64,000 nucleotides of DNA from Plectrocnemia conspersa (taxonomy: Eukaryota > Arthropoda > Insecta > Trichoptera > Polycentropodidae), in the NCBI GenBank assembly GCA_009617715.1, contig VTFK01000050.1, positions 1,178,001-1,242,000 of the forward strand. Direction: 5' to 3'. The notes under the pieces are model-generated. The model saw nothing but the letters and a program-made list of their open reading frames with translations. It searched no databases and had not been told where the DNA came from. Shown here piece by piece: positions 39,459-53,262 of this stretch (within the stretch, counting starts at the first letter, position 1; every line of letters begins with the position of its first letter). The position numbers were made by a program, and so were the translations under genes.

Positions 39459-39920
39459 TGTTGCGAACCAATAAATTATTTATTATATCAATAAAGCAAC
39501 ATTTACTCTAATATAATACAAATAAAATAATCATAAATTGACTAATGTGAAACGTAAATAAAATAATCAGAAGTTGATACAAGTGAGACGTAAATAAAAA
39601 ACTTACAATACAATGTTGAGAACCATTAAATTCTCTTTATCAATAAAACAAAATTTACTCTAATATGTAAGAAAATAAATTAATCATAAGTTGTTTAGCC
39701 ATTAAAAAAAGCTTATAGTAAAATGTTGAGAATTACTGAATTTGCTTTATCAGTAAATATAATATAATAAAATAAATAAAAATATTGATAAATGTGAGAT
39801 GTAAATAAAATAATCATAAGCTTATAAAAGTGAGACGTAAATAAAAAAGTTTATAATAAAATTTTGAGAGCCACTAAATTTGCTTCATCAATAAATATAA
39901 TACAATAAATTTAAATAATG
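39459..39920. repeat. Degenerate tandem array, about four units
   Basis: Units begin near TGTTGCGAACC (39459), TGTTGAGAACC (39614), TGTTGAGAATT (39724) and TTTTGAGAGCC (39863). Each is followed by a TTTATCAATAAA-type word and then by one or two copies of GTGAGACGTAAATAAA or a variant. Unit length varies between about 110 and 155 bp through indels. AT-rich and non-coding. Confidence 0.65.
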
Positions 39921-40239
39921 CTATATGAAAAAATTGAATAAATTATGTATATGCTAAAAAAATAAAGGTTAAAGCAGAAACTTGAATAAAAAATAACTTT
40001 TTATGATTTGACCAAACACATCTCATTGCTATAAATTGTTTATGCGATCAATTGACGCAGCGGTAAATTGTTAGTGATCAATTGTCGGCGGAAAATTGCG
40101 GGCGGTAAATTTTCCTAGACCCGATATTTGGATTTTAAGAGCGTTTCATCTTAGACTCTGACCCAACAAGGATGAGCCAACTAAAGTTTGGAATCTACAG
40201 TTGAATACGCTTCGGAGACATCCGGAGTCTACAGACACA

Positions 40240-41625
40240 TATCAAATCATCTAAACCGAATTTTGGTCAATAGGAGGGCGCAAAAAACAATTATCACTTC
40301 TCAGAAGCCGAAAATTCGCCGAAATTTTTTGCGCCCTCCTATTGACCAAAATTCGATTTTATTACACTTTAACCAATAGTCTTATATCAGAAGTTAGTAG
40401 TAATATCGATATGGATTACTATCATAATTTTAAAACATAGTTACATCCAATTACAGACAAACTATGGAGCAATATGGTAGATGTGTCGTCTGTCAGTACT
40501 TCTTTTTCCGCTTATTTCCCCCTGAGAGATGAGTTGGTTTAGTTTGTTAGGTTTAGGTTTGGGTTTGAACAACAAATGTATGTTTCGCAACTGTAAAATT
40601 ACAATTTATAGAGCAGCATATAATATAACTTCACAGAAAAATACACATTTACTGTAATATTTAGTAAATAAATAATAAAAAGCCTGTACATAGTTACATT
40701 ACTACGTATGTAAGATTTGAAATCATATAATTGTAGTACATGCCAGATAAAATATATTTTCACTGTTAAAAATATATATTTACTGGTGAAATATTATAAT
40801 ATGATTTCACTGAAATGACATATTTTTAAAAATATCTAAATTCAAGTGGAGGCAAATGCCCCCCCCCGTAAATGACGTCCCTGGATTTTATGCTGTCTAT
40901 TTTAAAATTTAAAAAAATAGTGTAATATCAAACATTCAATGAGAGAATAATTGGCTTAGTTTGTATTTTGAACGTAAGTTCTAAAACTATAATTAGTTTT
41001 AGATTTTTAGAATTTTTTTTAGGTTAGGTTTGGGCTTGAACAGCAGATGGATGTTTCGCAACGGTCAAATTACGATTCATAGAGCAGCATATAATTACAC
41101 TAGTGCCTATCAGTTAAATTATGTTTTCGCTAGTAGAAATATATATTTACAGGTGAACTTCACCGTAAAAATACACATTCACTGTAATATTTATACCTCA
41201 CGTGTAAATAAATAATGATATGTATGTAAAAGTATATAAATTATATTTTTCCAGATAAATTATATTTTTCTAGATAAATTATATTTTTCCAGATAAATTA
41301 TATTTTCACTGATAAAAAAATATATCTACCGGTGAAAATGAATTCCAATATGATTTCACTGCAATGACATATTTAAAAAAAACATTTTCGAAATGGATTA
41401 CAAACTGTTTTTTTTTAATTACTGTTTTAGAATCAAGGACTTCATTTCAGCTTTTAGGGGGGGGGAGACAAAATTTAGCAAGCCAGTTGTCATTTTTTTT
41501 TTTAAATTTTTTATTTCATTATAGTTCATAGTATTTCATTGAATGACATGCATTTTTCTGGCCAAATTCAACGGAGTGGGGGGGGGGGAACGCCTCCAAC
41601 TGCCCCCCTGAAAAATACACGTTCA
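40240..41625 (+). repeat. Composite dispersed repeat, copy H (plus nested second copy)
   Basis: The longest copy. The CCGAATTTTGGTCAATAGGA…CCTCCTATTGACCAAAATTC hairpin is at 40256-40350, then ATATCGATATGGATTAC, the CTGAGAGATGAGTTGG block, CACTGAAATGACATA and a C-run end with AAATGACGTCCCTGG at 40875. A second run of the same blocks (GGTTTGGGCTTGAACAGCAG, ACTAGTGCCTATCAGT, GATTTCACTGCAATGACAT) continues to a G-run/C-run tail at 41575-41610. Two copies therefore lie head to tail. Confidence 0.7.
41230..41310. repeat. Short tandem repeat
   Basis: The word AGATAAATTATATTTTTC recurs about three to four times in succession with minor changes (CCAG/CTAG junctions). It is an expansion of the GATAAATTATATTTTCACTG block found once in the other composite repeat copies. 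Confidence 0.75.
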
Positions 41626-41844
41626 TTGTTAAATATGTACGATATCGAAATATATTGTGACTTTATAAATGATTAACCATACATTTATCTTTATTATCTT
41701 AGAATGTCAACTGATTGTTATCACCTCAACACACTAAATTAGTAATTTCGGGTATACTAACTTGAAAAACAACATGTCTTTGAATTTTTTTTTGTAGATA
41801 TATATATTTTTTTTATCGATAATAATCAGCGATTCACCAATTTA

Positions 41845-41925
41845 TTTTTATAGATAATGTTGATAAAAGCCGATCGCATCGTATGACGGGTATATAAGGG
41901 CACGTGAGATAAAAGTAAGAATAGT
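41845..41925 (+). promoter_or_regulatory. Actin-4 core promoter, CArG box degenerated
   Basis: TATATAA is at 41891-41897 in GGGTATATAAGG. At the position where actin-5 has its CArG box (46 bp upstream) this gene has TTTTTATAGA, which no longer fits CC(A/T)6GG. The following block TAATGTTGATAAAAGCCGAT is conserved with actin-5 and actin-6. A start near 41921 precedes a 5'-UTR exon ending at 41985 (donor CAA|GTAAGT). The UTR intron is 41986-42053 (68 nt). Confidence 0.65.
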
Positions 41926-41945
41926 TGAGCTCGGTCGAAGAATAA

Positions 41946-43254
<1,309 letters not shown>

Positions 43255-43379
43255 GCTTTACATCTACTTCCTTGTTACTTTATTGTCTAGCCATGATATA
43301 GATTTCATATCTGACTATTTATTGTTAAAAATGATATTAAATCGCCTTTTAATTGTAATTATTTTTTAGTAAAATTATT

Positions 43380-44030
43380 GTACAAATACATGAAAAATAT
43401 TTTATCTTATCTGATTTGGAGTGACTTATCAATATGAATTTTGTCTATGACTAACCAATTTGTCGTGCTTTAAGTAACATTATGTCATCGTACATGTGAT
43501 ACAGGAATATTGACCTGTAAAAATTCATGACCATTTTCTTTTAAATATATAGATGAATTAAGCATTGGGTTTGTTTGTGGAATAAATCAGAAAATAGAAG
43601 CAATTGGTGAACCACCAATACTGTTATATTTTTTGCAAATTATAACAGCTAGTAAAATATTATTGACTAAATTTGTTCACTCCCTCACATGAGTTGGTGA
43701 TTTATTTATTCCATTTTTATTTAATTATTTTATATGCACTTTAATAATGTTGAACAGTTTTTTGAAATATATTTTAATTTATTTTATAAGACTTTATTTC
43801 AATCTGTCAATGTGACAAAATAATTGGACCACTCCAACATTTACATATTTTGATATTTAACTAATGTGGGAAATAAATGTTTTGCATTAAAAGATATGAT
43901 GCGCTTTAGTAGGCGATGATTTTTAATAAAAAATAATGAATATATGTATAAGATACAGTTACAGATTGAACAAAAAAGACGGTGTGCAGCAATTTATGGT
44001 TCTGTCAAAACATTCGGATAAAGTAATTAC
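43380..44030. other. AT-rich intergenic DNA
   Basis: Downstream of actin-4 there is no motif-bearing frame and no repeat that I can name. Confidence 0.4.
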
Positions 44031-44822
44031 GAGGTGTGATTAAAAAATACGGAGAATAAATTTTTATAGCAGCAACTGCTGACGCTACATCCATTTAAAG
44101 TAATACGTTTGATAGCCTGGTCCATTGAGATAGTCAGTGTAAAGTTTGAACAAGTAGTGACTTGTTAGCCGGCTTCCAGAGAGAATAAGGTCGTGTTTAC
44201 CGTGTCTGTCGCGCATCATGGATTTCGAACAACGCGTTAACATTAAGTTGCAAAAAAGTGCCAAAGAAGCTCATGAAATGTTAAAATCAGTGTATTGCGA
44301 TAATGTAGTGACTCTGAAGACTGCTTACAAGTGGTATGAGCGATTTAAAAGCGGAAATAAAAGTCGGTTGAAGACAAACATCGGTCAGGACGTCTTTCGA
44401 CCTCAAAAACAGACGAAAACTTACAAAAAGTTTCAAAAAATTGACTATTCGAGAGCTTACCGAAGAACTGAACATCTCGTACGGGTCCGTACAACGCATT
44501 TTAATCGATAATTTGCAAATGAGACGAGTGAGTGCAAAATTTGTTCCCAGACTTTTGACTGACAAAGAGAAGGAAATCGTGTGTCAGTTTGCACCGATTT
44601 GAAAGATCGTCTTGATGCAGATCCGGACTTCATGGTCAAAATTATAACTGGAGATGAAAGTTGGATGTATGGCTTTGCCCTAAGATGAAAATGTAGGGTT
44701 CCCAATGGCAATTACTTGGCAAAGTAAAAATATACAAGTTTTACATTGGCCAGGTTATTCACCTGATATAAATCCAATAGAAAATTGTTACGCAGTTCTT
44801 AAATCCATCGTTCTTAAATATT
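44031..44822 (+). pseudogene. mariner transposase relic fused to a Tc1-like tail
   Basis: TTACGAGGTGTGATTAAAAA near 44029 looks like a mariner left terminal repeat. From 44218 a frame encodes the mariner N-terminal helix-turn-helix (EQRVNIKLQKSAKEAHEML, then AYKWYERFKSG). After frame slips it continues with EELNISYGSVQRILIDNLQ, AKFVPRLLTDKEKE and TGDESWMYGF (first catalytic Asp, 44650-44675), then a stop. From about 44700 a different frame reads HWPGYSPDINPIENCYAVLK, the third-acid block of Tc1-type transposases rather than of mariner. So two element classes are juxtaposed, by nested insertion plus deletion or template switching. It is non-functional: multiple frameshifts and no right terminal repeat. 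Confidence 0.75.
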
Positions 44823-46504
44823 AATTTAGATATTTTAAAAAAAAAAAAACATTTAAAAGGTATGGCTAAACGACCCAAAAATAATAAGAACTATAATAGA
44901 GAGAGTTCGTCTCTTAAATCAGTTCCTGTAGCGACTGTTATTGAAACTATTGACTATTGCCAATAGTCCCAATAGTTGTCTTCTCCGTGACAATAACTAA
45001 TAGGTTATCGGTTTTTGTTATGGCGAAGACAACGCGAATTGTATGTAAGACGCGAATGTATTCGAAGCGGTGAACGAAGCGGGGATAACGACAGAGCGTC
45101 GCGAAGAGCGCGTGGGCCTTGTTGTGTTGACATTTGACAACGATGCAATCCAAACCAAACAAGTTGGCCCTATAACACCTTAATAATAATAATGATAATG
45201 AACTGCCGACATGCGAATGACAGATGTACTAATAAAAAACTGTACGACAACACTATTGGCAACTGAAAAAAATAATTCTGACCATCTAATATTTATTCTG
45301 GCTTATATTTTGACTGATGTAAATTGATCTTTTAATATATATTCTGACTACAACCGTATTAAAATTGACCCGAAAAACACGAGCCAATAATAAATAAGAT
45401 TCTGATAATAAACACCAACCGTTTTCCATTGCACATTTTTGTACGATTTGAATTCCCAGCTAACAAGTAGCTTTAACACCTGAAATACTTGGATTTGTGT
45501 ATGAAAATTAAGAATTAGTGACTAATATGTTGACAATTTGAATCGAACGTTAAAGATTCGGTTTTCTTAAGATATGATAATAAAAAATAATGTTTCAGCA
45601 GCATAATAGGACTTCCAACTTTAAGGGGTAGTTTGGGCTGTGATAATTCACTTGATTTCACTATGACCAATTTCAATAATGGCGACCGTCCGATAATTTA
45701 AAAAGTAAGTATAGAACAAACAATTGTTATTCGATGCGAGGTTATTGATGTTTTTCTAGACGAGTTTATGAATAAAACGAGTTTTTGTGTTAATTGCTGG
45801 TTTTCGATAGTATGTGTGGCTATTGTGCAACTTTGGGTTTTCTTCATATATGTATGATGTTATTTTTAATGGTTATTTTAAGACATTTACAAAATTATTC
45901 AGAGAAAAACATTTAAAAAATACAATTAAAAAAAAAAGTAAATAGTTTACTGAACTATGTATTAGGTTGTATCTTATCAATTGGCCGTTTTTACTCGGTC
46001 GAATAAAACAGAAATATTGTAGTATTTAATGATAATTTAATTTAAGGTTTATAATATTTTATGGATAATAAGCATTTACTAAATATTACTATTAACAAAT
46101 CAACAATAATTTTCTAAATAAATATTCTCAAATATATCCTTATTATTGTATTTCCACTTTAAAAGATTATACGTACAATTGTAGACAATTAATTTTCATA
46201 TTTATGTTATTTACAAACATTAAAAAAACCCTATTTTTTAAATCTACAAAGTCTCGATAGTTTAACTGCTGATAGTATTTTAACTAAAATTTACCAAAGC
46301 CATTTTCAGAATAAAAAATAATCATACTAAATTTTTTCACAGTACGGATAAGAATATCGTCTGAATGTTATCAATTAATCACACGAAACTGACTATTTCG
46401 GGCGTACTTACTTGCAAAATAATCAATTTGTCCCTGAGAATTTTTTCGTTGATATATAAATATTTTTCGAATCGATAAGAATCAGTGAACGACTTGGAAA
46501 ATCG
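44823..46504. other. Intergenic DNA upstream of actin-5
   Basis: Around 44940-45130 there are repeated CCAATAGT/ACTATTGG words and a moderately GC-rich patch without a supported gene. From about 46370 the sequence aligns with the 5' flank of actin-4 (CACGAAACTGACTATTTCGG and a GATATATAAATATTTTT region). The duplicated unit therefore includes at least about 150 bp of upstream DNA. Confidence 0.4.
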
Positions 46505-46583
46505 CCTTATAAGGTAATGTTGATAAGAACCGATAGAATCGTAGGGCGGGTATATAAGGATACTTGAGATTAAAGAACAAGCA
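46505..46583 (+). promoter_or_regulatory. Actin-5 core promoter: CArG, GATA-like block, TATA, initiator
   Basis: CCTTATAAGG at 46505-46514 is a perfect palindromic CArG box. The block TAATGTTGATAAGAACCGAT follows directly. TATATAA is at 46551-46557, 46 bp from the CArG box, and an initiator CAGTTT puts the start near 46583. A 5'-UTR exon ends at 46646 (TAA|GTAAGT), followed by a 68-nt intron (46647-46714). Confidence 0.78.
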
Positions 46584-46714
46584 GTTTAACTCGGTCGAAG
46601 ACTACGCGACCTGCCTTTTCCATTTCTTTCAAACCGATTTTTATAAGTAAGTAGGCAATCAGTTGCATGTGTGATTGTTTTCAGAGCTCTCTATTAATGA
46701 TATTTTTTTCTTAG

Positions 46715-47916
<1,202 letters not shown>

Positions 47917-48039
47917 GCTCTCTATCGACCCCCTTTTTACATTCATGTCTAGTCTATGTGATAATTTCATATTTGACTATTTTTTGTCAAAAATGATATT
48001 AAATCGCCTTTTAATTGTAATTATTTTTTAATAAAATTA

Positions 48040-48329
48040 ATGTACAAATATATGGAAAAAATATTTTATTACTTTGAATAAGACACATGGATGTAATTAA
48101 ACATTTTCAACACATATTATGTTTTATTTGAATCTAAAATTTTAAAATATTGTCGATTGATAGTGAGATTTAATGAAATAGTCACCCTAAGTTGATTAAA
48201 CACTATCTTATCTAATCAGACGACTTCAACTAAATAAACACACATTTGCACTATTATCAGTATTTTATTATTAGGAGTGACTTTTCAATACTCATTTTGT
48301 CCATATTTTTTAATTTGTTTAAATAAAAC
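48040..48329. other. 3' flank of actin-5
   Basis: AT-rich sequence immediately downstream of the actin-5 poly(A) signal. It aligns over its first part with the flanks of actin-4 and actin-6. Nothing else is seen. Confidence 0.4.
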
Positions 48330-49430
48330 ATTATAAGATATATTTTCAGTAGTAAAGTCTAAATACATTTTTAGCAGTAGATATATATTTATACTATAAT
48401 TTAAATATAATTTAATTGATGGCACTAGTGAAATTATATTTGACTGTAAAATGTTAATGAAACTCAATTCGACGGTTGCGAAACGTACATTTGCTGTTCA
48501 AACCCATACCTAATCTACACAAATTAACTAATTATAGTTTTGGAACTTTCATTGGGTTAAGTCCAAAATACAAACTAAGTCAACTCATCTCTCAGGGAAA
48601 AATAAGTAGAAGAAGAAGTACAGATAGACGTCGCAACTCACATACTTCTCCACAGTTTGTCTGCCCTTGCATATTACACTGTTTTAAAAATATGAGTTAT
48701 CCTTACTGATATTACTACCGACTTCTGATATAAGAGTGTTGGTTAAAGTATAATCAAACCGAATTTTGGTCAATAGGAGGGTGCAAAAACAACTATCACT
48801 TCGCAAAAGTAAAAAATTCCTGCCGTCGCCGTTACCGAGCGTTTCCACTGCTACAGCACCGGTACGATTTTATTGCTTTTGACGTGGGTTTTTGGGTTCT
48901 GAGAAGGGATAACTGTTTTTTCCATGCTCCTATTAATCAAAATTCGGTTTAGATATGATCTTTTCGATTCTCACTTATTGTAAGTCGTAATATTGTTACA
49001 AAAAGGCTTAATATGAACGCTAGATAACCGAGTTTCCACTGCGGCGGGACGATTTTATTGCTTTTGACGTGAATTTTAAACAGTGAATATGGCCAGAAAA
49101 ATGCATGTCATTTAATGAAATGCATCCTAAAGAAATTGAAATATTAAAAAAATATTACTGACTAGCTAAATTTTGCTCCCTTCCTCCCAACAAAAGCTGA
49201 AATGACGTTCCTGATTATATACCATAAATTTTCTGATTATTTCTCAAAGAAAATAAAAAAAACAGTCTCGAATTTATCCTAAAAATATTTTTTTAAATAT
49301 GTCATTTCAGTAAAATTATATCGGAATACATTTTATCATCTAATGAAATGGAAATATTAAAAAAACGACCACTAACTATACAGCTTTTGCCCCTCCCCCA
49401 CCCATTAAAAAAGCTGAAATGACCTGCTGT
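48330..49430 (-). repeat. Composite dispersed repeat, copy I (reverse orientation, extended)
   Basis: In reverse it shows TTTTCAGTAGTAAAGTCTAA, GGTTGCGAAACGTACATTTG, CATCTCTCAGGGAAAAATAA, TACTACCGACTTCTGATATA, CCGAATTTTGGTCAATAGGA, the ACGATTTTATTGCTTTTGAC hairpin ends twice (48868 and 49052), then MITE tails with AAGCTGAAATGACGTTCCTG (49195-49215) and a second AAGCTGAAATGACC at 49412. Like copies C and H it appears to be two partial copies joined. Confidence 0.7.
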
Positions 49431-51308
49431 ACCTGCCATTATGATAAAAAATCACGAACTGACGACGGTGTAGTCTACGAGATCGAATTAAGTTCACCGC
49501 TGCCATAACTAGTTCAATAACACGCGATAGATTGAGATGTTTTCCATAATGTATTTGCTGCTGCCTTTAAATAGCCTGCATTTTCACAAGGCTTATATTT
49601 TTTTTTAACCAAGTCCTCACACATACGCATATATTATATTTTTACTACCATCGGATGTAATACAGTTTAGTTGATTTCATTTAAGATTGTACTTTGTAAC
49701 GTTTTCTCAACTACATTAAACATATTTTCATCTGTAGTTGTTCCATGCACAATATTTATAAAATAAAATTGTTCACTCACTTTAAATTTAGCATTGGCTT
49801 CTCAAATAAACAGCAGCAACCGAGCAGTATTGGTAAGTTGAATGGGTCCCATAGTGTGCGCCGCGGCTTCCATACAGAGGCGCTGCTATTACAAAATTTT
49901 CATAGGTTTATTATTTACATTTTCAATTAAATGTGGTGCAAACCAATAACTCACTTAGTAACTATCTATTTGCAGAAGCCTCTAAAAATGGTTACTTATT
50001 GTTAATATTTATATCTAACCATTTTTGTATACAAAATATTTGATATTTTGCAAAGTGCACTTGTTATAATGTGACATAGGGCATCTTGAGAACATCTGGA
50101 TGCAGTAAGGGAGCTGAGAGTCGAAATAGTTTGTGAATCAAGCCCAAAGAAAATCACTCGAAATCTTTTCCTTTGCAAATTAATTGGCTATAGATGTTAC
50201 ACACAATGTGCACAATCCTTCTAGCAACTGTTTTTGTCGAAAGGTTAATGAATTTAAATAAATATATTTTTCTTCGCCTACAACAATCAAATATGATCTA
50301 ATTAATTCACCATCGGTGTATTAGTTAATAAATGAGATACTGAAAAAATAATTTTAGTTACACATTGTAGATGTCGTTAATGTCGCTAAAATACCGACGC
50401 TTGAGTTATGCCATTCAGGATATTAAGAAGTAATTCACTTCTTTTAATATAATATTTATCTTATTATTAATCAGAATAGCGTAGTTCGATTCAAGTTATT
50501 AATAAAAAATATACTATTATTAAAAATCTCAACTGTTTAGTGACATCTATTGATCGTTAGCTGTAATATTTTATAATAAATAAAATAGATGTCACAGTTT
50601 TCCAGGCTTTGATTTCTATCTGGTATGTCACTAATATATCAATAACATGTATCGATTATGTTATCCCTGGTTACGCATTGTTATAACAAAAGAATAAAAT
50701 ATTAATAAGAATGTGGCTATAACGTTTTTTTTTTTAATATGTTTATTTCAGTAATATAAATAATACATATTAGTTATATATTATATAATATTACTTGTTT
50801 ATAACCATTTTCATGTTTGCAATTATTTATTAGCTACAATTTGATAAAAAAATAAGAATATAAAACAAAACGTTTGTGGTTATAATTTTAGGAAAAAATA
50901 ATTAAAAAACCTTTTACAATTTAAGCGAAAGAAAAAGAAAAATACAGGAAGCAAAAAAAAAACAATGTGACAATACAATTTCAGAGAATTTAACAGGTAG
51001 CCATAGTTTTCATGACAATAGCGTTACTTTGAGAAAAGACAATTTGGGAGTTATAAGAATATCTTCTTTTATTATTTATTTTGAAATTGGTCCAAATTTA
51101 CAAAAGGTTTCATTATTTTAGTTTTTCAGATGACATTATTTAATTGCTGATTCAACTTCTTTGAAACGCAAACAAAGTATATTATATAAATAGTAAAAAG
51201 TACTGTGGGGGCTCCATTTATTTATTATAAAATATATATAATATAAAAAAAAACTTTCTTTTATATTATATATATTTTTTTGTATATGAAAAATTTGTAA
51301 GTCTGTCC
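49431..51308. other. AT-rich intergenic DNA
   Basis: No gene is supported. A short open frame at 49745-49930 has no motif. No structural repeat was recognised. Confidence 0.4.
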
Positions 51309-51929
51309 TTATGGGACATTAAACAATTTGTTTGTCTTTTTAGTGGCAGGTGGGTGAGTCGCCCAACAACGATAAATATATGAAGATAGATTTTCTTCCT
51401 CTTCAGGCGTTTTGGCGCCAGTCGACCACACACTGGAGTTCGCCGTTAACAGTGTGGGAGAGTGAGGGACCTCTTTTGAGCTTGAAAAACCCCAGGCTCG
51501 TAAGAGGAAGCAAGCTCTGTGAACACCCAACTGAGGTAACTTCCTTTGGACTATCAATGACGAGCAAAGCACTGCATTTCAACCCAGCAGGCTAATAAGG
51601 GCCCGGCCCTTAGGGACCGAGAGCCGAAACTGGAACTGAGGCATCACGAAAGTGATGTTCAAGGATGAAGCATAGAAATGCAGGAGCATGCAATGCTAAT
51701 GCTATGCAAAAGCTATGCAACAGAATTGCAGGCGATCAGGAAAGCGTTTCCCAATAGCACTCGGGAGAAACACTACTGAGACTCTAACAAATAACGTACT
51801 ACTACGGGGGGTTGATCCCGCTCATCTGGCTTTTAAAAGCTGGATGCCGCCCATTGGGTTGGTCTCGTAGGGCACTATTACCGGTAACGGCAGTGGTTTA
51901 AGCAATGGATCATATAGTAACACTCTCTG
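51309..51929. other. GC-rich block next to a jockey fragment, unclassified
   Basis: Bases 51400-51870 are much less AT-rich than the surroundings and hold GGGCCCGGCCCTTAGGGACC-like palindromic sequence, repeated GCTATGCA/AGCATGCAATGC words and an 87-codon minus-strand frame without recognisable motifs. It abuts the jockey remnant and shares TTACCGGTAACGGCA…GCAATGGAT with 37841-37875. It may be the untranslated part of a retroelement; class unknown. Confidence 0.4.
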
Positions 51930-52671
51930 TCTTCAGACGTTTTCTGTATTGGACTTTTATTAAATCCTTGGCAAGCTGATTAGAATGGTTCGTTAGTCTT
52001 TCTTTATATTTTATGTTTGTCTTGTAAATCTTTTCTTTAACAATTGCCATATTCATGTCCCGGTAGATGTATGAATTTGAAACAAACCATGGGGTATCAT
52101 CCTGAGCATTTTATTTTGGTATCTTTGGATTATATCTATATTAAAACTGCTTGTTTAATCTCATAGTGCTATCCCGTACGTCCATATCGGTTTAGCTTGT
52201 ATATTAGCAGTTTACTCTCAACTGACAACTAAGGCTGGTTTCACACGTGCTGGATGGATTTGCCCGGCGCCGTGTAGTGGGGATGTTGTTGTATGGGCAG
52301 TGTCGGGCCAGCGCTGGATGGATTCGTCCGGCACGTCTGAAATGGTAGGTACTAGACCATACAACACCATCCCCATTACGCGGCGCCAGCCCGGTGCCGG
52401 GTGAATCCATCCAGCACATGTGAGCCTAAGAGCTTCTCCCTAGTAACCAATAGTATTTTCTTATTGCAAATCCTAATTGCTTGCGTTTGATTCATATGTG
52501 TGTATTCTGTCCATATGCATCCCTAGATATTTGACTTTCTGCTTGTGGTAATATAATATTATTTAACTGTAATGGTGGACATGTGTCCTTTTTCATGGTA
52601 AATGCCAAATGGACAGATTTTTTTTTTCCAGAATTGAAGCTATTTTTGAATTTTATTCAGATGTTTATGTA
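51930..52671 (-). mobile_element. Jockey-type non-LTR retrotransposon fragment
   Basis: On the minus strand, allowing frame changes, it reads HLAFTMKKDTCPPLQLNN and VKYLGMHMDRIHTYE-like residues (52480-52620), then after the nested insertion KPIWTYGIAL (about 52185), IDIIQRYQNKMLRMI, PWFVSNSYIYRDMNMA and HSNQLAKDL (to about 51940). These are, in order, the C-terminal thumb and trailing regions of jockey-clade reverse transcriptases. The frame is interrupted by stops, shifts and a 194-bp MITE. The catalytic palm is missing (5'-truncated). Confidence 0.75.
52230..52429. mobile_element. PIF/Harbinger-like foldback MITE nested in the jockey fragment
   Basis: The element spans 52233-52426 (194 bp), with ends GGCTGGTTTCACACGTGCTG and CAGCACATGTGAGCC forming a long imperfect inverted repeat that extends through GGATGGATT/AATCCATCC, GGCGCCG/CGGCGCC and GGGGATG/CATCCCC. 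TAA flanks both sides (52230-52232, 52427-52429), a 3-bp duplication typical of PIF/Harbinger. Removing it restores a continuous jockey alignment, so the insertion is younger. A second, truncated left end (TAAGGCCGGTTTCACACGTG) lies at 52672. Confidence 0.75.
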
Positions 52672-52674
52672 TAA

Positions 52675-53145
52675 GGCCGGTTTCACACGTGCCGGATTTA
52701 AATGGATTTTTGATTTATATTTGTTATAATTGATATTTCTATATAATTTTACACATAAAATATATTTATTTAATGTTAAATATTTTTTAATACACATATT
52801 CTTTTAAACTTTTTGAAGCTACACACGTCCGTTGATGTCAACATAAGATATTCCACCAGTGCTTTGGACGTCTACTGACGACAACCGTTTTATAAGACTT
52901 AGAGAGGTCATATTTAAGAATTAATTGAAGAAAACATATTGCCATCCCTGGAGAAATGTCAAAACATATTAAATATAAGATTTAGGTTTTATATATTGCA
53001 CTAATAATTAACAATAAATCAGATGTAAAATCATCACATAGACTAAACATGCATATAATGGAAGTCGATGGAAAGCTTAGAAGCATTACCTGTGTATAAA
53101 ATATTTAAAGCAAGTAAAATTTTTTTCCATATAATTGTACATTAT
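52675..53145. other. 3' flank of actin-6 with a truncated MITE end
   Basis: It begins with the orphan MITE end GGCCGGTTTCACACGTGCCG. The remainder is AT-rich. The end of the actin-6 transcript is expected near 53146. Confidence 0.4.
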
Positions 53146-53262
53146 TTTATTTAAAAATAATTACAATTAAAATGCGATTTAATCATTTTTTACAATAAAT
53201 AGTGAGATATGAAAACTATAACATAGACTAGACAATGCCGTAAAAAATGAGCGATGTAAATT

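Noticed and set aside
39459..39920. CRISPR-like array
   Set aside because: The repeats are long, degenerate and AT-rich with no spacer/repeat regularity, and the DNA is clearly insect nuclear.
51309..51595. Overlapping 87- and 81-codon frames on opposite strands
   Set aside because: Neither shows family motifs. The region looks like retroelement untranslated sequence.
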